DNA of 64,000 bases, from the NCBI GenBank assembly GCA_944320285.1, contig CALUGX010000002.1:1-64000 (forward strand), read 5' to 3'. The notes under the pieces were generated by a model. It worked only from the letters and a program-made list of their open reading frames with translations, was not told the DNA's origin and did no database searches. The position numbers and the translations under genes are program-made. The DNA is from an uncultured Prevotella sp. Lineage in GTDB: Bacteria > Bacteroidota > Bacteroidia > Bacteroidales > Bacteroidaceae. Shown here piece by piece: positions 55,345-61,930 of this stretch (positions are counted from its first letter, which is position 1; each line of letters starts with the position of its first letter).

Positions 55345-55470
55345 GCTATACGGGTGTAAGGTTGTAAGATCTACGGTACAACTGAATAATGAATGTACAA
55401 CCATAAAACTTGATAACCACACAACCCAAACCGTAAAACCAAAAACCACACAACCGTAAAACCGCAAATA
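55345..55470. repeat. Degenerate intergenic repeat of accgtaaaacc-like units
   Basis: The gap between the biotin carrier and the beta subunit repeats words such as aaccataaaac, aaccgtaaaacc and aaccacacaaccgtaaaacc. It closely resembles 2836-2966. It may influence relative expression of the two genes; no gene is present. Confidence 0.5.
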
Positions 55471-55471
55471 T

Positions 55472-56629
55472 ATGGGATTTACAGAATTCATTTCAAGCAA
55501 CTTCAATGAGTTCCTGACATATACCGGCTTCGCCAACGCTGAAGCGGGGAACATCATAATGATAGTCGTCGGTGCATTCTTCATCTGGCTGGCGATAAAG
55601 AAAGATTTTGAGCCGCTGCTGCTCGTACCCATCGGGCTCGGCATCATTCTCGGAAACATCCCATTCCGTACCGACGCCGGACTTGAAATAGGACTGTACG
55701 AAGACAACTCCGTGCTGAACATTTTTTACCAAGGAGTGCGGCAGGGATGGTATCCTCCATTGGTGTTCCTCGGTATCGGCGCAATGACAGACTTCTCTGC
55801 ACTGATCAGCAACCCGAAGCTGATACTCATCGGCGCAGCGGCACAGTTTGGCATCTTCGGCGCATATATGGTGGCTTTGGCCTTGGGCTTTGAACCCAAC
55901 CAAGCGGCAGGCATAGCCATCATAGGCGGGGCAGACGGGCCTACGGCCATATTCCTGTCGTCAAAACTAAGCCCCAACCTAATGGGGGCAATCGCCGTGT
56001 GCGCCTATTCATATATGGCTCTCGTGCCAATCATCCAACCGCCCTTGATGCGTCTGCTCACAACGAAGAAAGAACGCCTGATACGCATGAAACCGGCACG
56101 CCAGGTAAGCCAGACGGAACGTATCCTGTTCCCGATTATCGGACTGCTGCTAACTACTTTCATCGTACCATCAGGCCTACCGCTCCTTGGTATGCTGTTC
56201 TTCGGCAACTTGCTTAAAGAATCAGGCAAGACGACACGTCTCGCCAAGACCGCCGGCAGCGCACTTAACGACATCGTGGTAATGCTGCTCGGCCTTACCG
56301 TAGGTTGCTCGACACAGGCCAGCGAATTCTTGACGATGAAGACGATATACATCTTCATTCTCGGCTTCATGGCTTTCGCCATCGCAACGGCATCAGGCGT
56401 GCTGTTCGTGAAATTCATGAACCTGTTTTTGCCCAAAACCAAGAAAATCAATCCGCTCATCGGCAACGCCGGTGTAAGTGCCGTACCAATGAGCGCACGC
56501 ATATCAAACAACATCGGTCTTGAATATGACAGGCACAACTTCCTTCTGATGCACGCTATGGGACCAAACGTGGCCGGTGTCATCGGCTCAGCCGTAGCTG
56601 CCGGTGCGTTGCTCGGCTTCCTTTCATAA
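55472..56629 (+). CDS. Sodium-translocating decarboxylase beta subunit (OadB/MmdB type)
   Basis: A 385-aa polytopic protein. Family marks include ADGPTAIFLSSKLSPNLMGAIAVCAYSYMALVPIIQPP (about 151-190; the Asp and the SY segment are linked to sodium binding and decarboxylation) and NAGVSAVPMSARISNN near the C-terminus. It decarboxylates carboxybiotin and exports Na+. With methylmalonyl-CoA mutase nearby, the substrate is most likely methylmalonyl-CoA, although oxaloacetate or glutaconyl-CoA systems share this subunit. Confidence 0.9.
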   Translation: MGFTEFISSNFNEFLTYTGFANAEAGNIIMIVVGAFFIWLAIKKDFEPLLLVPIGLGIILGNIPFRTDAGLEIGLYEDNSVLNIFYQGVRQGWYPPLVFLGIGAMTDFSALISNPKLILIGAAAQFGIFGAYMVALALGFEPNQAAGIAIIGGADGPTAIFLSSKLSPNLMGAIAVCAYSYMALVPIIQPPLMRLLTTKKERLIRMKPARQVSQTERILFPIIGLLLTTFIVPSGLPLLGMLFFGNLLKESGKTTRLAKTAGSALNDIVVMLLGLTVGCSTQASEFLTMKTIYIFILGFMAFAIATASGVLFVKFMNLFLPKTKKINPLIGNAGVSAVPMSARISNNIGLEYDRHNFLLMHAMGPNVAGVIGSAVAAGALLGFLS

Positions 56630-56638
56630 TAATTAAAT

Positions 56639-56683
56639 AATTAAGAGTTAAGAACTGAAATCCTGAGTTCTTAACTCTTAATT
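56639..56683. repeat. 18-bp perfect hairpin of ttaagag/ctcttaa heptads
   Basis: 56639-56656 pairs exactly with 56666-56683 around a 9-nt loop, between the beta-subunit stop and the regulator start. It uses the same heptads as 6344-6530 and may attenuate read-through into the regulator. Confidence 0.6.
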
Positions 56684-56691
56684 CAAAAAGT

Positions 56692-57279
56692 ATGTTTAAG
56701 ATTGCGATAATTCACCCAGACACATTGGCTGCCATCGGACTGAAACAAATGCTTCAGGAAGTGATGCCGATGGTTTCGGTGGACGTATTCCACTCTGTTA
56801 GCGAGCTCAACGCTTCGGATGTAGACAATTACATTCATTTTTTTGTTGCCACAAGCGTCGTTGCCACCGAACTATCTTTCTTCACCGAACGCCGCCGTAA
56901 AACAATCGTACTTTCAACTTCTGCCGAACGCCTATCGCCTTTTGACGGTTTCCACTGCCTATGTACGTCCGTACCAGAAAAACAACTTATAAAATCACTG
57001 CTCGCACTTGAACAAATGGCACACGCCGCAGGGCGCAACCTGCCGGCAGCCGCAACCAACCACGGCAACGAAAAACAGCTGTCGGCACGCGAAGCGGAAG
57101 TGATGAGCCTGATAGTGAAAGGTATGATTAACAAGGAAATAGCCGACCGGCTGAACATCAGTCTCGCAACCGTGGTGACTCACAGGCGCAACATAATGGA
57201 TAAACTCAGGCTGAAAAGCGTGTCGGCCCTTACCATTTATGCCGTAACACACGGCTATGTGAACATCAACGAAATCTAA
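56692..57279 (+). CDS. LuxR/NarL-type regulator with degenerate receiver domain
   Basis: A 195-aa protein. The C-terminal GerE helix-turn-helix is intact (LSAREAEVMSLIVKGMINKE, then IADRLNISLATVVTHRRNIM; about 133-172). The N-terminal half has a receiver-like fold (FKIAIIHPDTLAAIGLKQML), but the acidic pocket reads IIHPD instead of xDD, and the phospho-acceptor position falls in FFVATSV with no Asp, so control by phosphorylation is unlikely. It follows the decarboxylase genes by 62 bp and meets the thioesterase gene tail to tail. Confidence 0.85.
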   Translation: MFKIAIIHPDTLAAIGLKQMLQEVMPMVSVDVFHSVSELNASDVDNYIHFFVATSVVATELSFFTERRRKTIVLSTSAERLSPFDGFHCLCTSVPEKQLIKSLLALEQMAHAAGRNLPAAATNHGNEKQLSAREAEVMSLIVKGMINKEIADRLNISLATVVTHRRNIMDKLRLKSVSALTIYAVTHGYVNINEI

Positions 57280-57282
57280 AAA

Positions 57283-57687
57283 TCATGAAAAATTCCACTC
57301 CTTATCTTTACGGTAGCCAAGAGCTGTGAAAGCACAAATTAGTTCATTACGCTGGTTACGTATTTTTACTTCGAGATAAGGTATCTTATGATGGCTACGT
57401 GTCTCAACGGCCTCAGCAGTGAGGGTGTCCCCTTCTACCGCCGAACTAAGGAACGATATTGTGCTCTCAATGCTTAACGTCAGTTTGCCGCAACTATTCA
57501 TCACTGCGGCAAGGGCGAGGTCGGCAAGCGTGAACAATGCTCCTCCTTGGCATACGCCGCCTGCGTTAAGATGTTCTTTGACTACAGTCATTTCTGCACG
57601 GGCGTACCCTTCACGTACTTCAACAAGCCGCGCACCAACGTTGAATGCAAAATGATCATTCTGGTTAAGAAATTCTTTAAGTGTCAT
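57283..57687 (-). CDS. PaaI-type hotdog thioesterase
   Basis: A 134-aa single-hotdog protein. The conserved HLNAGGVCQGGALFTLADLALAAVMNS stretch (about 39-65) carries the Asn, the nucleophile-loop glycines and the acidic residue used by PaaI/4HBT thioesterases; IESTISFLSSA follows. It likely hydrolyses acyl- or arylacyl-CoA in the cytoplasm; the substrate is not predictable. Its stop is 3 bp from the convergent regulator stop. Confidence 0.85.
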   Translation of the reverse strand: MTLKEFLNQNDHFAFNVGARLVEVREGYARAEMTVVKEHLNAGGVCQGGALFTLADLALAAVMNSCGKLTLSIESTISFLSSAVEGDTLTAEAVETRSHHKIPYLEVKIRNQRNELICAFTALGYRKDKEWNFS

Positions 57688-57747
57688 GTCTTCTTTAATT
57701 TATTCGCTAATTGTAAATCATAAATAACAAAACAAGGCCTATAAATC

Positions 57748-57788
57748 AATAAAGGCTGCCTTTACAATAACGTAAGGCAGCCTTTATT
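57748..57788 (-). terminator. Terminator of the zapB-zapA-rny transcript
   Basis: aataaaggctgcc (57748-57760) pairs with ggcagcctttatt (57776-57788), extended by tttac/gtaa with one bulge and a 6-nt loop. Confidence 0.8.
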
Positions 57789-57820
57789 TGGTATGCAAGA
57801 TATATGCTTTTTATTCTGAT

Positions 57821-59356
57821 TTACTTAGCGTAAGCCACACTGCGCGTCTCACGAATGACGGTTATCTTAACCTGTCCGGGATAAGTCATCTCGTTCTGTA
57901 TCTTCGTGGCTATCTCTCCTGACAGTTTTTCCGTTTCCTTATCGTCCATCTTATCAGCCCCGACGATTACACGTAGTTCACGTCCTGCCTGTATTGCGTA
58001 AGTCTTCGTGACACCAGGATAACTCATTGCGATAGCCTCAAGATCGTTAAGACGTTTGATGTAAGCCTCCACTATCTCGCGGCGGGCACCGGGACGGGCG
58101 CCACTTATTGCGTCGCAGACCTGAACGATGGGCGCAAGCAGCGTGTTCATCTCCATTTCATCGTGGTGTGCGCCGATGGCATTCACAATGTCAGGTTTTT
58201 CCTTGTATTTCTCGGCTATCTTCGCTCCATAAAGCGCGTGAGGCAATTCGCTCTCCTCATCGGGCACTTTTCCTATGTCATGGAGCAATCCTGCACGTTT
58301 AGCCTTCTTCGGATTCAAACCAAGTTCTGATGCCATGACTGCGCAAAGATTGGCTGTCTCACGAGCGTGTTGCAGAAGATTCTGTCCATAACTTGAACGA
58401 TACTTCATCTTTCCGATAATCCTAATGAGTTCCGGATGCAGTCCATGAATACCAAGGTCTATGGCTGTACGCTTACCTGTCTCGATGATTTCGTTATCAA
58501 GCTGTTTCTTCACCTTTGCTACGACCTCCTCGATACGTGCCGGATGAATGCGTCCGTCGGCAACAAGTTGGTGCAAAGCAAGGCGACAAACCTCGCGCCT
58601 AATCGGGTCGAATGCTGATATTACGATAGCTTCCGGTGTATCATCAACCACGATTTCAACGCCCGTGGCCGCTTCAAGGGCACGGATGTTACGACCCTCA
58701 CGACCGATAATACGCCCCTTAACTTCATCATTATCAATATGGAATACGCTCACCGAGTTTTCAATGGCAGTCTCAGTAGCCACACGTTGTATCGTCTGAA
58801 TAACGATTTTCTTAGCTTGGGCATTTGCATTGAGCTTAGCTTCATCCATTATTTCGTTAACGTAGCTTGCCGCATCAGTACGCGCTTCATCTTTAAGACT
58901 CTCTACAAGGCGGTTTTTTGCCTCTTCCGCGCTCAATCCTGACAATTCTTCAAGTTTGTCACGCTCCTGCAACTGCATCTTGTCGAGTTCTTCTTGCTTA
59001 ATCTGCAAAAGTTTTTTCTCATTGTCAACACGCTGCTGCTGTTGGTCGAGGTCCTGCTTTCTGCGTCCAAGTTCTTCCTGTCTTTGGTTCAAAGAAATCT
59101 CACGCTGCTTCAAGCGGTTTTCATTCTGCTGAATTTTCTGATTCCTGCTTTGAACCTCTTTTTCAAGTTCTGCCTTTTTGTTGAGGAATTTCTCTTTTAC
59201 CTCAAGCATCTTTTTTTCTTTCAACACGTCCGCTTCTTTTTCTGCGGCACTAATCATTTCATTATATTTCCCGGTAATTACATACCTGAAAATAAAATAC
59301 CCCGCAAGCCCTCCTATCACGAGAGCTACTACGGCAATTACAATATTTAATATCAT
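57821..59356 (-). CDS. rny: Ribonuclease Y
   Basis: A 511-aa membrane-anchored endoribonuclease that starts mRNA decay. The order is an N-terminal TM helix ([20 protein letters not shown]), a long coiled coil (about 30-180), a KH RNA-binding domain with [12 protein letters not shown] (near 218) and an HD domain with LLHDIGK (near 355) and AHHDE. I prefer the ATG at 59356, which puts the membrane helix at the very N-terminus. A GTG at 59386, overlapping the zapA stop, is an alternative that adds ten residues. Confidence 0.94.
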   Translation of the reverse strand: MILNIVIAVVALVIGGLAGYFIFRYVITGKYNEMISAAEKEADVLKEKKMLEVKEKFLNKKAELEKEVQSRNQKIQQNENRLKQREISLNQRQEELGRRKQDLDQQQQRVDNEKKLLQIKQEELDKMQLQERDKLEELSGLSAEEAKNRLVESLKDEARTDAASYVNEIMDEAKLNANAQAKKIVIQTIQRVATETAIENSVSVFHIDNDEVKGRIIGREGRNIRALEAATGVEIVVDDTPEAIVISAFDPIRREVCRLALHQLVADGRIHPARIEEVVAKVKKQLDNEIIETGKRTAIDLGIHGLHPELIRIIGKMKYRSSYGQNLLQHARETANLCAVMASELGLNPKKAKRAGLLHDIGKVPDEESELPHALYGAKIAEKYKEKPDIVNAIGAHHDEMEMNTLLAPIVQVCDAISGARPGARREIVEAYIKRLNDLEAIAMSYPGVTKTYAIQAGRELRVIVGADKMDDKETEKLSGEIATKIQNEMTYPGQVKITVIRETRSVAYAK

Positions 59357-59382
59357 TTGCTTATTTATTGATGTTAATATTC

Positions 59383-59709
59383 TCACTTCCTTTTTTCGTG
59401 ATCCACGCTGTTTACACCTAAAGCGTCTTCGATTTCTGTAGTGATTTTTGTGAGAATATTATCGTATGGCTCGGTATCGTTGTTTGTTTTTTCAAACTCC
59501 AAATTTATGGCAATGTCCAACATCGCCATAAAAAGAATTTCTTTTTCGCTTCGCGAAGTTTTATATTTTTCCGACAACGCGTTAACCTTGTCCGTAATAA
59601 GTTTTGCAGCGTTACGGCAATAAGGCTCATCTTCCGGCATTACCGTCACTGGTATTTCAGTGTCGTAAACGTGCAATCTTATATGTAATTTTTCGTTCTC
59701 TCCAGCCAT
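59383..59709 (-). CDS. zapA: Cell division protein ZapA
   Basis: A 108-aa FtsZ-associated protein that bundles FtsZ filaments. It has the ZapA N-terminal beta domain ([21 protein letters not shown]), the conserved [13 protein letters not shown] segment, and a C-terminal coiled-coil helix with DIAINLE. The ATG at 59709 is preferred to a GTG six bases upstream. It sits between the coiled-coil gene (10 bp) and rny. Confidence 0.88.
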   Translation of the reverse strand: MAGENEKLHIRLHVYDTEIPVTVMPEDEPYCRNAAKLITDKVNALSEKYKTSRSEKEILFMAMLDIAINLEFEKTNNDTEPYDNILTKITTEIEDALGVNSVDHEKRK

Positions 59710-59719
59710 CGCCACTCAA

Positions 59720-60013
59720 TCATTTCCCGCTCAGCAGCGTGATACACTTGTTGACATCCCTGATCAGGCTTGAAAACCTGCGCTTCGCTGACTCAATGTC
59801 ACCGTCGCAAATTTCCATCATCTTAGCCATCTTAAGGCTTTCGTAATCCTTTTTGGTTTGTTCCAGACTTGCCTTAAGCCGCTTTATTTCCGCTTCATAA
59901 GCGTCAACCATAGCGTAAAGCTCATCATTTTCTTTCTTCAATTCATTATATTGAAGTATCATTTGCCTTACACGGGTCGTAAAAAGCGTTAAGATTTTGT
60001 CATTTTCAGCCAT
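59720..60013 (-). CDS. ZapB-like small coiled-coil protein
   Basis: A 97-aa protein that is almost entirely heptad-patterned helix (LYAMVDAYEAEIKRLKASLE and neighbours, about 20-65), followed by a short tail (AKRRFSSLIRDVNKCITLLS). It is the first gene of the transcript, immediately before zapA. Position and architecture suggest a cell-division partner of ZapA, but sequence alone does not prove homology to ZapB. Confidence 0.75.
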   Translation of the reverse strand: MAENDKILTLFTTRVRQMILQYNELKKENDELYAMVDAYEAEIKRLKASLEQTKKDYESLKMAKMMEICDGDIESAKRRFSSLIRDVNKCITLLSGK

Positions 60014-60030
60014 TATAAGGATTTTGTCTA

Positions 60031-60061
60031 CAAAAGTAGACCTTTTTTGTCACATTGCAAA
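60031..60061 (-). promoter_or_regulatory. Promoter of the zapB-like/zapA/rny operon
   Basis: Minus strand: -33 TTTG (60058-60061), 19 nt, -7 TACTTTTG (60031-60038), 18 bp before the start. The -7 box is embedded in the palindrome gtctac-aaaa-gtagac. Confidence 0.7.
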
Positions 60062-60142
60062 ATATATTCAATGGATTTTAAGAAAAATCAAGTTTTTAGA
60101 TAGTTACGAATTTATTACCTAACCATCACATTTCCATTAAAT

Positions 60143-60781
60143 TTACTTTTTAGTCTTTTCGTCATCTGTATTCGGGCGTGGTTCTTTCTTGGCCAGCATG
60201 ATGACCTGGAATACGAAGTCAGTAATCCATTTCTGGCTAAAGCCCAAACGCTTATTATAGGTGCGTATTGCCACAACCGTCTTCATAACGCCGGCATCCT
60301 TAAAATCATTCTTATTGAAAATATCGGCAACAGTTTTTTCAGTCATGCTATATATAGCCTTTTTCATAAACGATGGCACACGCAACTTAAACTTCATCAA
60401 GTTGCCCATAAGCATCATAACGTCCTGCGTAAAGTTTTGAAATTGTATTAGGTAAGTTTGCACGTCCTGCATCTTACGGCAATTCTTACGAATACTTTGG
60501 TCCAGCTCCTTGAAAAAATCATCCTCTGTCTTATATAGGTCAATTAGCATTTTCTTGCAATGCTTTTTCTCTCCAACACCGAGTTTATTATTAACCGTAG
60601 GTACGCGCAATGTTGTCTTAAACATCCTTAAATCTGGCAACATCGCCAAGTTTGTAATGCCGGCGGACTCGGCTATTGCCGCTTGCAAATACACACGCAC
60701 AAGCGTCATATAATCTTCCATACCACCGATTTTATTTTCTCTCGTATTGTTTTTTCCAAACAGTTTACTTAGAAATCCCAT
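60143..60781 (-). CDS. Conserved protein of unknown function
   Basis: A 212-aa cytoplasmic, mostly helical, basic protein beginning MGFLSKLFGKNN. Related proteins occur in Bacteroidales, but I know no assigned function. Visible features are a Met/Lys-rich core (KKHCKKMLIDLYKTEDDFF; DVMMLMGNLMKFKLRVPSFM) and a charged C-terminus. It has its own promoter, arranged back-to-back with that of rfbA. An ATG 12 bases upstream (MFKNMGF) is the alternative start; longer options overlap the promoter. Confidence 0.72.
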   Translation of the reverse strand: MGFLSKLFGKNNTRENKIGGMEDYMTLVRVYLQAAIAESAGITNLAMLPDLRMFKTTLRVPTVNNKLGVGEKKHCKKMLIDLYKTEDDFFKELDQSIRKNCRKMQDVQTYLIQFQNFTQDVMMLMGNLMKFKLRVPSFMKKAIYSMTEKTVADIFNKNDFKDAGVMKTVVAIRTYNKRLGFSQKWITDFVFQVIMLAKKEPRPNTDDEKTKK

Positions 60782-60838
60782 ATTTTTAAACATTAAAAAA
60801 ATAGACAAAACGAGCCTTAGCCCGGATATTCGTAAGTG

Positions 60839-60869
60839 CAAAATTACATCAAATGAACCAAAAATCAAA
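60839..60869 (-). promoter_or_regulatory. Promoter of the gene at 60143-60781
   Basis: Minus strand: -33 TTTG (60866-60869), 19 nt, -7 TAATTTTG (60839-60846). Confidence 0.7.
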
Positions 60870-60875
60870 ATAAAA

Positions 60876-60907
60876 TTTGATTATTATCGTTTTTTATTAT
60901 ACCTTTG
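60876..60907 (+). promoter_or_regulatory. Promoter of rfbA and the exopolysaccharide genes
   Basis: -33 TTTG (60876-60879), 20 nt, -7 TACCTTTG (60900-60907). It leaves a leader of about 105 nt before the rfbA ATG and rules out the in-frame extension starting at 60877. Confidence 0.75.
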
Positions 60908-61020
60908 CACAAATAACGGTGAAACACTCCGTAAACTTAAGTGCACATGAACAAAACAAGATGGCGGGCGACGATAAATATCTGGCTGCCATTTTTCATC
61001 TACAAACACATAACCATAAT

Positions 61021-61902
61021 ATGAAAGGAATAGTACTTGCAGGTGGTTCAGGTACCAGGTTATACCCTATTACAAAAGGTATCAGCAAACAACTGATACC
61101 AATTTTCGACAAGCCGATGATATATTATCCCATATCCGTCTTGATGCTTGCAGGGATAAAAGAAATCCTTATTATATCAACACCTTACGACCTGCCCGGC
61201 TTCAAGCGTTTGCTTGGGGACGGTTCTGCTTTTGGCGTTAGGTTTGAGTATGCAGAACAACCTTCACCAGACGGATTGGCTCAAGCATTCATCATTGGTG
61301 AAAAATTCATCGATAACGACAGTGTATGCCTTGTCCTTGGCGACAACATTTTCCACGGAGCGGGCTTTTCAAACATATTGCGTAACAGCGTTGCAGCCGC
61401 TGAAAACGACGACAAAGCAACCGTTTTCGGTTACTATGTCAATGATCCAGAACGTTACGGGGTTGCCGAGTTCGATGCTGAAGGCAACTGCCTTAGCATA
61501 GAAGAAAAACCAACAAAACCTAAAAGCAATTACGCCGTCGTAGGTCTGTACTTCTATCCCAACAGCGTAGTGGAAATTGCAAAAAACATCAAGCCCAGCA
61601 AACGGGGTGAACTTGAAATCACATCGGTAAACCAAGAATATCTCAAACAAGGCCGCCTGAAAGTGCAAACATTGCAACGCGGATTTGCATGGTTGGACAC
61701 AGGTACCCACGACAGCCTTAGCGAGGCTTCCACTTTTATTGAAGTAATCGAGAAAAGGCAAGGGCTGAAAATAGCCTGCCTTGAAGAAATAGCGTTCACA
61801 CAAGGATGGATTGACGCCGAAAAATTAAAAGAAGACGCCAAACCAATGCTGAAGAATGATTACGGGAAATACCTCATGAATTTAATTGAAGAAAACAATT
61901 AA
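61021..61902 (+). CDS. rfbA: Glucose-1-phosphate thymidylyltransferase
   Basis: A 293-aa nucleotidyltransferase that makes dTDP-glucose, the first step to dTDP-L-rhamnose. The N-terminus [18 protein letters not shown] is the nucleotide-binding signature, followed by [16 protein letters not shown], the Mg-binding GDNIFHG and [15 protein letters not shown]. Length and start match the family. It precedes a capsule-type tyrosine kinase gene by 28 bp, so it likely opens a surface polysaccharide cluster that continues beyond the window; rfbB, C and D are not seen here. Confidence 0.95.
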   Translation: MKGIVLAGGSGTRLYPITKGISKQLIPIFDKPMIYYPISVLMLAGIKEILIISTPYDLPGFKRLLGDGSAFGVRFEYAEQPSPDGLAQAFIIGEKFIDNDSVCLVLGDNIFHGAGFSNILRNSVAAAENDDKATVFGYYVNDPERYGVAEFDAEGNCLSIEEKPTKPKSNYAVVGLYFYPNSVVEIAKNIKPSKRGELEITSVNQEYLKQGRLKVQTLQRGFAWLDTGTHDSLSEASTFIEVIEKRQGLKIACLEEIAFTQGWIDAEKLKEDAKPMLKNDYGKYLMNLIEENN

Positions 61903-61930
61903 TCACCTACAATACAAAAACATAAAATAG

